Notes: generated by a model from the sequence alone, not told the origin. 64,000 nt of DNA from Pyrus communis (GCF_963583255.1 NC_084807.1:5994872-6058871); one strand, 5' to 3'; shown: positions 24,409 through 35,970, counted from the first letter of the stretch. Numbers and translations are program-made.

Positions 24409-27400
24409 ATGGGATTGAAATTTGAGGAGGAGGACTTCTTAGCTTGCTGCGCAAGCACCAAATTCGCCAAAGAAATGGCGGAGGCGTCCCCTTTCTCATC
24501 TCTCGACGAAGCTGTGACTGCCGCCAGAGACATTTGGTTCAACAAGGTCGATGTCAATGGCTGGCTCCAATCGTTCTCCGCTCATCCTCAAATCGGAAAC
24601 TCGCCTTCGCCTTCTTCTCACTCCACATCTGCTCAGTTCGGTTCTTAATCTCACTTTTCTTATTTAATTGCCGTTTTTGTTGATATTTCACAAATTTTTA
24701 CTCAAATCTTGACAACCCTTGAAGGAAATCGGCATAATTGAATTAAAATTACTTGAATTTGCACACCATCGATGATCTGATGGATTGTTGTTAGCGTAAA
24801 TTTTAGTGTTTAATTAAACCTAATTACAATAAAAATTGGAAATTTTGAATCTTCCAAAAGATGCCCAATTGGATTTTGGCTCGTCAAAAAGCATCCTGGG
24901 TATTGGCGTATGGAGTTGATTCATGTCATCAATGGGTTTGCTTTTTTTTTTTTTTTTTTTTTTTTCTTCTCTCCTTCCAGTCTCGATTTAGATTCTAATT
25001 CGTGATTAATTTTTCGTATTCAGTTAATTGTAATGCTATTCTATCTTTAGTTTACGTTTGAATGTGTTAAACAAATAGGTTGCCTTCAGTATTTGAGTGC
25101 TGAGCAATAAGCCATGTGGTGTTTGAGCTTAGTATTATTTACCATCAAGATGAGGCCTTTAAAGTTTAAATCTTTTGCTGGACCGCTTGACGTTTTACTA
25201 GCTCCATACCGAGTGCGAAAAACACTTGTTCTTTGTGGGCTAGTTGATGCTAATTAACGGCCTTTCTTTCTCCATTAGTCTTTTTAGATATGCAAATGCA
25301 ATGACATTAAATTAAGTGATGAAGCAATCGTTTGTAGGTGGAGTAAGGGAGAGCAGGCAACTGCTGTAGCAACTGCCACTAGTTCTAGCTTGCAGGTTAG
25401 TATGCTTCAGATACTTTATGCATATCTTTGAAGTTGTAATTCCCCCTTCAAATGAAACCAAACATATTCAAGGTTTCCCTCTATTTCATCCAGTTTTAGT
25501 ATGCAGAAGTGAAAGGATTAAAAATAGTTTGATATTTCAATTTCTGTTTGTTTATGTGAAAGTTATGATCAGAGTTTTTTCCGTTTACTTAAATTTTATC
25601 CACCTGGCTTTTGTAGGAACTGGCTGAATGGAATGCTAAATACCGGCAGAAGTTTGGTTTTGTATTTCTTATTTGTGCATCTGGAAAGAGTTCTGATGGG
25701 ATACTTGCTGAGTTGAAGGTAATTGTTAAAATTTCCAAATGTTAAAGATTATATACGTGACCCACATGAGCATTATAGAATAGCTTGGAGAGATATACTA
25801 GCGTTTAAGTCAATGGATTCAACGTACTGAAACTATTTCATTTTGAGAATTTCAGTTTAAGCGTTTTCATTAATACAAGTTTCTTTAAACTCAATGCAGA
25901 ACGAATTTGTTTACTCAATAACTTTTGGTTTGCATATTCTGGCTTAATTAACATTTTTCATGGGAAACATAATAAATCAAACAATCAAAGTCAATAATTT
26001 ACAAAAATCACTCTCTTATAAATGAACTATCAAGGACAATAGTAGTTTGTTGGAATATAACAAGTGTCTCTACCGGTGATTGAGGCCCAAAATGATGGAT
26101 AAAACCTCACTCTGACCTCTATATTGGCACTTGCGCCCCATTTTTATCTTTGGAGATTCGATTATTCCTTTCCAACCAATTCACTCCAAAAAAACAAAGC
26201 GATTAAAAATACTTTTAAAGAACTTTAGCCTTGCTATTTTTGCCGGAAAACAATGTTTGGCAACCAATAATTTAGCACAGGATGGTGGGGTGAACCAGCT
26301 CAGTTTTGCCTCTACGAAGAGCTTAAGCCAAAATTTTAATGTTTTCCGGCAATGAAGAAATAAATAAAGAATGTGTTCCACTCCATAGAAAGTGTGTACA
26401 AAAGACAGGAGATAGCCTGCAGTTTAGAAGTAGCCCTAAACCATACGTTGACTAACATAGTTCTTATATTAGCATTTGCGATTGAGTAAACAATGACCAA
26501 GCTTGAAGAGAACTAGTTATTGTCCTTAATCTTTATTATGTGTAAGCAAATATTTTTCTTGCAACTTATAAAGGAAATGTATAGACCACATGAGATGTTC
26601 ACCAGAACTTCCGCTGATCTTTATTTTGGGATGCCTGTTGAGTGAGGAGAAGGATACCACTTCTGCGAGGACGATGCTCTACAGATTCTGCATAAATTGT
26701 TACTCACATTAATAGATGTACTTTTCCTCTTTGCAGAAACGATATCCAAACAGGCCAATAGTTGAGTTCGAGATTGCAGCTCAAGAGCAGATGAAAATAA
26801 CAGAGCTACGCCTTGCGAAGCTCTTTGCAGCAAAAGAAAATGTTACTTCCACAGGCAACAAGAATCCCACAATTGTTGCAAAGAAAGCGGAAGGTATTGT
26901 AAATTTCTATTCCAGATCCTTCTCAAAATTGTGAGTTTTAGTCCGCTTAATGCTTATGCAGCTCTGGGCTTTGCTTTTCTGACAATGTTTATAACTCATG
27001 GATGACTCTTCTCTCCAGAGGAAGTCACTTCTCTTTCCTTTGCATATGCTACTATTTCTAATTTTTTTTTTTTATTAATTTTACGAACCCTAGAAGATCG
27101 TGTGAGCATTATTGGAGGGCATTTAACTGCAACTGCTTCTGAAGCTTCATCAGTAAAAACTTCTCAAGCTCCAACTCGAACCCGTCCACCCATCACAACC
27201 CATGTCTTGGATGTTTCTCGAGGATTTCCAGGTGCTGGAATTGAAGTGTGTTTAGAAATGTGGAAGGGTGTTCAACCTCGTCCGGTGTTTGGCGAGTCAA
27301 ATGCAGGTGGTTGGGTATTTCAAGGGTCTTCGACTACAGATAATGATGGGCGAAGTGGTCAATTGATGAGCATCGTTGATGCAGTGAACCCAGGCATATA

Positions 27401-27554
27401 CAGGATAAACTTTAACACAGGTAAGTACTGCCCAAGCGGGTTCTTCCCTTATGTTTCTATCGTGTTTGAGATCAGAGAGTCACAGAAATTGGAACATTTT
27501 CATGTTCCTCTGCTGCTGTCGCCTTTCTCATTCACAACATACCGTGGAAGCTAG
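24409..27554 (+). CDS. TTL: Allantoin synthase / transthyretin-like protein (OHCU decarboxylase + HIU hydrolase), 5 exons
   Basis: Exons 24409-24635, 25338-25395, 25617-25718, 26737-26893 and 27094-27554 join in phase to 334 aa (Arabidopsis TTL about 324). Residues 1-170 are the OHCU decarboxylase, with the catalytic-type AHPQIG motif. Residues about 205-334 are the hydroxyisourate hydrolase, with THVLDVSRGFPG, CPSGFFPYVSIVF and the C-terminal YRGS signature. Together they convert hydroxyisourate to S-allantoin in purine breakdown. Between the domains, residues 184-192 (RVSIIGGHL) form an internal PTS2 peroxisome signal at the start of exon 5. Exon 5 begins beside a TAGAAG tandem acceptor, and a further in-phase AG 24 nt downstream would remove the signal's arginine. 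In Arabidopsis, alternative splicing at the same place controls targeting. No inactivating change was seen. Confidence 0.95.
26181..26381 (-). pseudogene. LINE zf-RVT-like fragment inside TTL intron 3
   Basis: The minus-strand frame contains MEHILYLFLHCRKTLKFW and LKLFVEAKLSWFTPPSC. It resembles the zinc-binding tail of plant LINE ORF2, where a cysteine/histidine HIL-HC motif precedes an aromatic-rich segment. It is short and lacks flanking evidence, so it is a probable relic only. It explains part of the length of this 1-kb intron. Confidence 0.45.
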
Positions 27555-28610
27555 ACGTGTGTGTAGTTCAGTTGATGAATAAATTGTCTATAATTTTACT
27601 TGAGATTGAACTATGTATTAAATATATCGGAAAGTAATATCGATCTCCATGTGTTAGTGGTGATAATATGAACAAAGATAATGTGAATGGCAGTTTCCTT
27701 GTAGGATGGGAAGAAATCTTTCTCACTTGCCACCTTGTAGTAAAAGGAGTGTGCTTTCCCAGTGTGAAATTCACATCCCTGGGCTCAGCCCTGGGTCAAG
27801 GCCTTGCCTATACAATCTTTCATTTTTTATTTTTGATCCAAGTTCAGTTATTTCGAACCTCTTGCTCAAAATTTCCAATCCTTTCTTAAATTAGGGGTGG
27901 TTTTCAAAATAGGCAACGCAGGTAATATTGTTACTGTCTCTGTCATGAACCCTTAAGGCCTGAACATTGCATATAGGCTTCAAATTTAACTGTCCATTTA
28001 CCCTCTAAAGTTCTACTGTACTATTTTTTTTTTTTTTTTTTCTGGGAAAATTAGGTCTTGAAACTCATTGAAAATTACCAATCTATTCTTTAAAGTGTCT
28101 CATATAAGTTACGTGACTTAATTTGATGAGAAATTAGATAAAATAGCTTTGAATTTACGATAAGAAGGAATATGGTTGTTTTTGATGAACTAGGACTTGT
28201 TTTTCTAGAAGAATTGTCTAGCTACTTGGTTTTCATTCGAGTAATAATTAAGGGACCAAATCGGCAAGTTACTCGGTATCTAATATTGCTTAAAAGATGA
28301 GGAATGCTAGTCACCTTTCCCTTCGTACATTCTCTTTTGACATTCTCGTTTATTTTAAAATCCTACAATGTTACTTCCTGATCCGATCGAATCATCAAAT
28401 TTTGAAATCACCCTTTAAAGATCATCTTTACTGAAAGATAGCTAAATCTGAATCCATTTAATTAGTTATCTTATTTGTTATTCAACAATATAGAAAAGCT
28501 ATGTTATTCAGTTAAACAATAAAATCATGACTACACTAATCAAACGATTAAACGATTTTCAATTTAGTATTTATTATTTTTATTTTGCAAAGTTCATCTT
28601 TATAGAGTCA
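27555..28610. other. TTL 3' flank, no gene seen
   Basis: It contains the TTL 3' UTR and AT-rich DNA with a T-run at 28024-28042. I see no other gene or clear repeat end. Confidence 0.55.
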
Positions 28611-28619
28611 TACAAAATA

Positions 28620-28948
28620 AAGAAAATTGTAGAAATGGTTCTTCAACTTTAACCAAATTAGAGCAATGATCCATCAACTAAAAATTCATGACTATTGGTC
28701 ATTTAACTCATCAAAACGTGTAGCTATGATCATTTTTGTTAACTCCGTTAACACTTCCATCAAAATGAGTCATGTGCCACGCACGTGAGGTTAGAATCAA
28801 GGAGAAAAATGGGAACTAAATGAAAAATTGTAAAAATGGGGGAATTTATCAAATATAACAAGAAATTAACCCTTAATTTAAAAAATGTCAACTTTTATAA
28901 AAACTTTCATATATATTCAAAATTTCACTTAAATAGACATAACTACCG
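28620..28948. repeat. Left terminal inverted repeat of the MULE
   Basis: It matches the reverse complement of 31805-32179. Shared blocks include CATCAACTAAAAATTCATGA, then AAAACGTG, and an inner block TATAAAAACTTTCA followed by CACTTAAATAGACA. Confidence 0.85.
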
Positions 28949-29340
28949 TCAATTTATATGAATAACTAATTGTTAGACTTAAAACTTTTTGTGCTATAAT
29001 CTCTACTAAAATTTTCTCCTTTTTTTTTTTTCTTTTCTTTTCCAAACGAAGAGCAAAAGTTTTCTCTCAATTTTATTTTAACAAATAATCAAGGAAACCT
29101 TTCTTTCACACTTTGTTCACAGACAACACTTTAGTATGTTATAAAAGTGAACAATCAAAGTAAAGAAATAAAAGTAATTATCTTTTAATTGTAGGAAATT
29201 TAAAGAATTGTACGTACAACCAAAACAAACAATAAAATGATCAAAAGAAAATATTTATTCGTTACACCTCAATTTCTTGGCCCATACAATAAAATGATAG
29301 AAAGAAAATTTTATTCATAAAACTCTAATTTAAAAGGGTT

Positions 29341-31135
29341 CTACAAACTAGGATGAAGTTGAATGGGATTCCTACAAGTTTGTTTATAATGGCCATTTGA
29401 ACCACATTTTGAACACTTTCGAGTTGATTTTTCTTCTCCATGTGATGGGATCCTCTTTTCTTTGCGCCTACCATATCTTCTTCGTGTAATTGGTGGTAGG
29501 ACAATTCTTTCACAGACATCATCAATTACTATCCAATTAGTTTGATCACCAACTGACCATATAGTTTCTACATAGGCAATGACCAAAGAGTTTGTAGTAT
29601 AATAATGAGAACACATAGGATAACATGAAAGTTGTCGGTGTCTACATGCATCACAAGCATGTGAGCAAGGGAGTTGGTCAAAATTAAATTGTCGGCATGT
29701 GCAACTCTTTTCCTCTAAATTCACAACTTCAATACGAGATCCATCGTATACATGAAATGAGTAAGTTGCAATAAACGATACCTGCATGTTCACATACATA
29801 TATATTACTCAAACAAAAGAAGAACTAAACAACCAAAAAAATATTCCGCATAAGAACTTCAAAAGCAATTCGCAATTAGTGATCCGTAAGAGAAGTGGAT
29901 GAATACCCTGAACCGCTGCATAAAATCATAAAGGCAATTTATATAAAACCATAGCAGCAATTACGTTGAAGTTACACAAGATTTGGTTTTTAACCTCCTT
30001 TTTTTTTTTCTTTTTTTTCTTTTTTTTGGGGGGGGTGGTCTAAGCCTAAGAATCTGTAAAATACTTTAAAAACTTGAGAACAAATGAAAGTGTTCCAAAA
30101 TTAAATAGACAAATTGGACTAAATTCTATTTAAGTGAATGCAAAAATACCTGTAATGATAATCCTTGCTTGTTATTTTCTTGCACCAATTTGTCTGCCTA
30201 ATCTGTTAAATGTGTATTCATTTTGGCTGCCTCGGTTCGACGCTCATAAAACCACTTATGGAGAATATTCATTCTTAAATACTCAAGAAATCGGGTGATA
30301 GGTAGTTTTCGAGCATCTCTGGTGATTACATTGAGACATTCAGCAATATTTGTTGTCATGATGTTGTACCACTTGCATCCATCGCCGACACAACCAATTT
30401 CAAACCTTTCTTTGCTTGATCTCTTCACTCTGAACTCATAATTGTTCTTCATAGCATCAATACCCAACTTTTTTTTTTCTTTTTCTAAATCCTCCTTAGT
30501 CTCGTACAATTGGTTCCATCTGAATTGCACATGTTTGCCTTGTCTGATTCATGCACAATATTTGTACCCTTGTGAACATTTGATTGGTTAGAGCTGGATT
30601 CATCAAATTGCACATTAACAGGCACATCATCACATACCATCCATTCAGGAGGCAACTCATTGAATCCAACATTATCTTGGAACACATTATCAGACTCCAT
30701 GTGTGGCATATTCTCAAATTCTTCATGATACGATCCATTCTCAACTTCTTGATTTACCAAGTCGTTATCTGAATCATGTAGCACAATATCTTCCAAATCA
30801 CCTTGGGTAACAAAGTTAAGACTTATTTGTAATGGGTCATCATTATCTTCCAAAGAAAATACTTTCTACTTTAATGTAACACACAAGGGAATCTTCCAAG
30901 ACCTTGAAAGGTTTTCAAAAATAAATGCCCTCACTTCATCATCATCAACTATATTTGCAGGCCATGTAGTTTCCATTGCGTTATATATGACTTTCATACT
31001 TATCTCATAGTTATTTTGGTCCACATTCACAATACTATGTACTTTCTTTTGAAGCTCCATAAATGTGATCTTGTCTGAAACAAGTAATCCTTTTGTTTTG
31101 CAAATTTTTGTACGTTGAGTCAGCCCATCTCCCAT
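29341..31135 (-). pseudogene. MURA-type MULE transposase relic lacking the DDE core
   Basis: In coding order: an N-terminal PB1-like segment (31135-30866, KGLLVSDKITFMELQKKV); an acidic linker (30853-30485); a MuDR N-terminal zinc-like region NNYEFRVKRSSKERFEIGCV with GCKW (30530-30365); then immediately YNIMTTNIAECLNVITRDAR (to 30198), normally found after the DDE domain. A probable intron (about 30150-29780) follows. The last exon (29777-29341) has a SWIM finger CTCRQFNFDQLPCSHA and a knuckle CSKCGSNGHYKQTC. The whole catalytic MULE domain is absent between GCKW and YNIMTT, yet the frame continues there. A stop just after the 30198 segment and frame changes elsewhere make it inactive. Confidence 0.85.
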
Positions 31136-31804
31136 CGTAGTTCACTAAATTGTCAAACTACACATTGTCCTGAAATATGAGCAAAACAATAAGAAAATAA
31201 AAAGTGACATATACATAATTAATATATACACAAAACATCATGCATATGAGCAATGGAAGAAGGACCTTGTTGATTAAGGTGCTATTCTGGAAGTTAACTT
31301 CCAATTACTTTTACACATTGAAAAAAAAAAAAAAAAATTAGTATTGCTTACCAAACCAACATAAGATGAATAAAAAAACAGAAAGAAAAACTTTATTCCG
31401 AAAACCCTACTTTTTCAAATATGCACTGAAGAACTATTAGCTTTGTCTCTAACTGATTGGCAAATGCTATTAGATTTGTCTATCTTCCATTGACATAAAA
31501 AACCTAATTTTTCTAATATGTGCTCAAGAATTTCTATTCCGTGGTCTTTACAAAAATTGACAGTTTATTCTTCAATAAAATTCAACCAAAGGAAGAAACT
31601 ACAAAAGCTAAGAGAAAACGTGGACTAGGAAGAATGAAAATATTAACCATCTACACTCAACTTCATATGTTTAGGGTTACACAAAGTCTCCATAGTAGCC
31701 GATGCCTTCACTATCTCTCCACCATTTTTTAGGTTTTGCCGTCCAAAATATCAAACTAATAGGGTTTTGGTTTTTTTTTTAATTTATTTGGTTTTAAAGT
31801 TTAA

Positions 31805-32179
31805 GGGCATTTGTGTCTATTTAAGTGATATTTTGAATGTATTTGAAAGTTTTTATAAAAACTGTCATTTTTGAAATTAAGAGCTAATATTTGGCTATAT
31901 TTGGTAAATACTCTAAAAATGGTCCCTCAACTTTAACCTAATTGGAGAAATGGTCCCACAACTTTCACCCAATCTGAGCAACAGTCCCTCAACTTTAACC
32001 CAATTGGAGCAATGATTTTTCCAATACGACTCGTTTTAATAGAAGTTTTAATGGAGTTGATGAAAATGACTATAGCTGCACGTTTTGAGGAGTTAAGGGA
32101 CTATTGGTCATGAATTTTTAGTTGAGGGATCATTGCTCCAATTGGCTTAAAGTTGAGGGACCATTGCTACAATTTTCTC
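31805..32179. repeat. Right terminal inverted repeat of the MULE, with extra tandem copies
   Basis: It is the counterpart of the left arm but longer. The segment CCTCAACTTTAACCCAATTG and close variants recur at about 31924, 31957 and 31986, a local tandem amplification not seen in the left arm. Confidence 0.82.
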
Positions 32180-32490
32180 TACAAAATAAACAACTTCGAT
32201 AATCAAGCAGTATTGTAGGATGTTAAAAATAAGGAGAAATTAGGTTCTCATCCTTCATTTTGCTACTCCATTGATTAAAATCCTATTCATTTTCAATTTT
32301 TGATCAAGGTCCTTGGGTATTAATAACATCATTAATTATTTCAATAATAAAATATTTTTTTATTTCTAAATATATTCATTTAATGTTAAAAATGTTACAA
32401 TTAGTATATTTATATTTATGACTAAATTTTTTATCATATATTTTTAGTGTTAGTTTGTACCCATTTTAATTTGTACCAATTTTCTTTTCA

Positions 32491-32957
32491 GTTTTGATTT
32501 GTACCCATATATTAATTTCTTTTTGTGCCCATATTTTTTAAAGTTTATTTGTATTTGTACCCATATATTTTTTTTACTTGTACTTTTTATTTTGCTAAAT
32601 GTACCCATGCTAATTATATGTATCCATTCATGTAAAACTTTTTAATCTTAAAATGTACTCATTCTTAAATATACCAATTTGTTATATGTAAAATGTATAA
32701 TTTTTTTATATAATTATAAAAAAATTTCTTTAAAGTTTTGATTTGTACCCATATATTAATTTCTTTTTGTGCCCATATTTTTTAAAGTTTATTTGTATTT
32801 GTACCCATATATTTTTTTTATTTGTACTTTTTATTTTGCTAAATGTACCCATGCTAATTATATGTATCCATTCATGTAAAACTTTTTAATCTTAAAATGT
32901 ACTCATTCTTAAATATACCAATTTGTTATATGTAAAATGTATAATTTTTTTATATAA
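32491..32957. repeat. Recent tandem duplication, 244-bp period
   Basis: A 223-bp block starting GTTTTGATTTGTACCCATAT at 32491 repeats at 32735 with about one substitution seen. Such identity in AT-rich DNA means a recent duplication. Confidence 0.9.
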
Positions 32958-33162
32958 AATCTATTCAATTTTTTTCTAATCCATTTTTAAACTTACATGG
33001 GTACGTTCTTTTTTCTTTGATTTTAAAATGTATCCATATCAAGTTTAATCAAAGAAATTTACTAATGTTATTAAGCCTAATATCTTCTTCTTCTTCTTCC
33101 CTCTTTTAATGTACCCATGTTTTGATTAAATTAATTTTTCGGAATGTACCCATGTTTATAAC

Positions 33163-33181
33163 ACACACACACACACACACA
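33163..33181. repeat. (AC)n microsatellite
   Basis: About nine AC dinucleotides in a row; a likely polymorphic marker site. Confidence 0.9.
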
Positions 33182-33776
33182 ATAGTATATTTGTATTTTA
33201 AAATTTTTAATCCCATAAATTATGGTTTGTTTATATTTAAAATCTCATTTATATAAACAACTAAAATTTCTAATTTTTAATTTAAAAAATATAGTAACGT
33301 ACATAGAAATAAATTATTACATTAATTTCAAAGCCCTTGATCAAAAATTAAAAACCAACAAGCTTTCAATCAAAGAATATTTATAACTAAGGACCACATC
33401 CAAAGTCTCTCTAAAAATAATAAAAAAGATGAAAATTAAAAAAAAAAGAAAAAAGAAAAAAAAAAGAGAGAGAGTACAAGGGGAAAAATAACTAGCATTC
33501 ACCAGTAGTAATAGGATTAAAAATACGAGGACAAAAGGGCAGTGACCGAAGGAGGCGGTGCATGGTATAAAAAAGCAGTATGAATTCTAGTTGTATAAGA
33601 AGTATGAATTGTAGTTGTATAAGAAGCTAATTACTTATAAAAAAAAATGAAGATACATGGGCAAATTGTGAATGAGATTATCACCACATGCATTGTTATT
33701 GTATAAATTTTTTTTTTTACATGTTAATACATTATTATGCTACAATCGTTGTTCCAGTAGGAAAATGATGTTCTTC

Positions 33777-33927
33777 GGCTCCCTTCTATCAAATCCACCC
33801 AATCAATCAATTCAGGCTCTTGAAATTTGATCCAACGACTTCATTAAAAATTATAATAACTTTAACCATTGGATCAAGTTTCAAGAGCCCAGATTAGGTG
33901 ATAGGGTGGATTTGGTGGAAGGGATCC
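33777..33927. mobile_element. Foldback MITE with about 60-bp inverted arms
   Basis: GGCTCCCTTCTATCAAATCC at the left and GGATTTGGTGGAAGGGATCC at the right are inverted copies. Pairing continues inward through GGCTCTTGAAATTTGATCCA and its complement. Outer bases 33928-33950 may belong to the right arm, with the left outer part missing. It lies about 400 bp upstream of the LEA gene. Confidence 0.75.
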
Positions 33928-34230
33928 GGAGAGGATCCCTTTCCGTTCCCGTACACACGGAATTGACACTCATCAAATAGTAGTAGTACAATACACAGAA
34001 ATTTACACTTGTCAAGAGGAAAAATTAGCTTAATTAAGATGAAACCCAACCTTATTCTCAAATTATGCCTTCAACTTAAAACTCGGATCTTGAATTGGCA
34101 TTGTGGGATGGGAATTTAGATTGATTGACTCCTCATCAACATCGCCCACAAGTTTGTCCTAAACGTCTGCATGTTTGACAAGTGTCACCTATACGTCCAT
34201 AGACCGTCTTTGCTCTTTCTGGGTCGTACG

Positions 34231-34242
34231 AACTCTATATAT
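34231..34242 (+). promoter_or_regulatory. TATA box of the LEA_1 gene
   Basis: CTCTATATATATG is about 95 bp upstream of the LEA start codon, a plausible spacing for a short leader. Confidence 0.6.
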
Positions 34243-34333
34243 ATGTTACATTTTTCATTGTCGATTATTGGGAGCATTATAGTGCAGTTCATTTGGTTAA
34301 TTTTGTAAGGTGTTGATAAAAGAGAAAGAAAAA

Positions 34334-35026
34334 ATGCAGGCAGTGAAGGACAAGATAAATGAAATGGGCGCCATGAAAAAGGTCAAGGAGGAGGCCAGGG
34401 CCGAAGAGAGGGTACGTATATTACAACACTTTATACAAATAGTATTGCATTGATATGTTTGCAGATTACATTCCATAAGAAATATAGAGCGACTTAATCA
34501 TATAAGTCTCGACTCCACAAAGAATATATTCAGGTGTTTGATTTTTTTATTTGGTCATTTTCATTGTACAATATTATCATTATGAAAATACACACAAGTA
34601 CGAAGTGACATGTACATTCATTCATCAGTACATCAATGTACCTATGAACGTGCATGAATATGCTTGGAGTGTTTTACTACGTACGTTTCGTGTATGTAAT
34701 CAAACGACTATAATCAGATTTCAACCTAACACTCATTTTTATATTGCTGGCTTCAAATTGTATATTACTAGGCTGAGAAGGAAATAGCAAAGGCGAGAGT
34801 AGACGTAGCTCATGAGGTGCGATTGGCTAAAGAAGCTGAAGCAGCAATGTCACTGCATGTGGCCAAGGCTGGGGAGATTGCCAGAGCTGGAGACAAGGCA
34901 GCACATGAACATGAAATTAAGGCAAAGCATGCGGCTGATGGTACGAACACTACACATGGACATGGAGCTTCTCCTTCTGAACTGGCCGGTGCGGGAGGTC
35001 ATCCAGCTTATAAACGCATGCCCTAA
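34334..35026 (+). CDS. LEA_1 (group 4) late embryogenesis abundant protein, 2 exons
   Basis: Exon 1 (34334-34411, MQAVKDKINEMGAMKK...) joins exon 2 (34772-35026) through a GT-AG intron in phase 0, giving 110 aa. The sequence is lysine-, glutamate- and alanine-rich with LEA_1 features: AEKEIAKARVDVAHEVRLAK then EAEAAMSLHVAKAGE. A glycine/histidine-rich tail ends in PAYKRMP. No signal peptide or membrane segment is present. Such proteins are disordered when hydrated and protect cells during seed drying and water stress. Expression in this plant is unknown. Length and intron position fit the family and no break is seen. Confidence 0.88.
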
Positions 35027-35487
35027 TTTTTTATTTATCTTTCCCTGAACATGCACCTATGAATTTGTACTCCTTATTCATATATATATATATATATGCA
35101 TGTGCTTTGTATTGTTCATGCATTTCCATGTAATTTTCTATGTTAAACTATTTCTTATAGTTTTGATTCGATACAGTTTTCCTCCGATTTTAGGCAAATT
35201 TGTTATGTTGTGTAATATAAAATTAATAATATTAAATTTGATGTTATTTATAATCTTTGTTATGATACATTTTATCACACTATTTTTAGTCGCCCGGCCA
35301 CGTCTCGCCCTCAAGGCTCTATCTTCAGGTTTTTATTTTATTTTGTTGTTTAGGCTCGGCACTTATGGATTCCCCTTATGTGTACTTTCAATGACATTAG
35401 GACACTTTTGAAAAAAAAAAAAAAAAAAAAAACGAAAAAAAAAAAAAGCTCCCAAAATGAGAGCTTCTAATTTTTTTGTTTCCCTTT

Positions 35488-35661
35488 CTTTTATTAAACA
35501 AATGATATTATCTATACATCAAGAGGTAGTATTGTGGGGGAGTGGGTTAAGCCTCACAGTGGACTACGATAATGTGATTCAAATTTGTCTTTGGCAAGAA
35601 TCGAAAGATCTTTCACTTACAACTGAAGATGAATACTGCTAAATTGTAGTACTAAGTGACA
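35488..35661 (-). mobile_element. SINE, family member 2
   Basis: It matches the copy at 37762-37922 in GAGTGGGTTAAGCC, ATAATGTG.TTCAA and TAGTACTAAGTG. Its A- and B-box region has drifted (for example TCGAAAGATC for the B-box area), so it is probably old and silent. Confidence 0.7.
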
Positions 35662-35703
35662 AATGAGAGCTTCGAGACATTAAAATGAATATAAAAAAAA
35701 AAA

Positions 35704-35862
35704 AAGAAGGAAAACTAATGAAAAGGGCTTGAAAACTTTGAGTTTTAATGATAAGGACAAAATAAAGGGTAAAGTGAATAGTACCAGGATTGAATTTTTA
35801 GTGTAAAAATATGGTTTTTCGTTAAAGTGAACAGTACCGTGGACTTTTCGATAAAACTTCAA
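35704..35862. mobile_element. Dispersed 150-160-bp repeat, copy 1
   Basis: GGAAAACTAATGAAAAGGGC through GGTTTTTCGTTAAAGTGAAC to ATAAAACTTC is nearly the same as 38183-38333. Internal GTGAATAGTACC and GTGAACAGTACC form a short repeat. It has no coding capacity. The nested copy shows it moves as a unit. Confidence 0.75.
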
Positions 35863-35970
35863 AAAAAAAAATCAACTCCAATCATGTTTTTTTAAGAAAT
35901 TTTCTAGGAGTTCTTAAAAAGCTGGTGTTTCGAGAATGTGTAAAATTTTCTCCTCCGAGTAGCTCTTTAG

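Larger units (their letters stand above)
28620..32179 (-). mobile_element. Mutator-like element (MULE), 3.56 kb, long TIRs, 9-bp TSD
   Basis: Inverted ends read AAGAAAATTGTAG at 28620 and, on the other strand, GAGAAAATTGTAG from 32179. Flanking direct repeats TACAAAATA at 28611-28619 and 32180-32188 give the 9-bp target duplication typical of Mutator. Similarity of the arms extends more than 300 bp. The interior carries a MURA-type transposase relic on the minus strand with SWIM finger and zinc knuckle. Perfect flanks suggest the insertion is not ancient, although the TIRs have diverged. Confidence 0.92.
32230..33420. repeat. AT-rich element with inverted ends and GTACCCAT motifs
   Basis: Near the left edge CAATTTTTGATCAAGG (32299-32314) faces CCTTGATCAAAAATTA near 33342, an inverted pair enclosing about 1 kb. 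Inside, GTACCCAT or GTACTCAT recurs more than ten times. No coding sequence is present. The inverted pair and lack of genes suggest a non-autonomous DNA transposon, but ends and target duplication are not resolved. Confidence 0.45.

Noticed and set aside
27421..27430. An additional intron in TTL exon 5 starting at the consensus donor
   Set aside because: The sequence after it encodes the conserved hydrolase end (CPSGFFPYVS ... YRGS) in the same frame, so it must remain in the mRNA for a normal protein.
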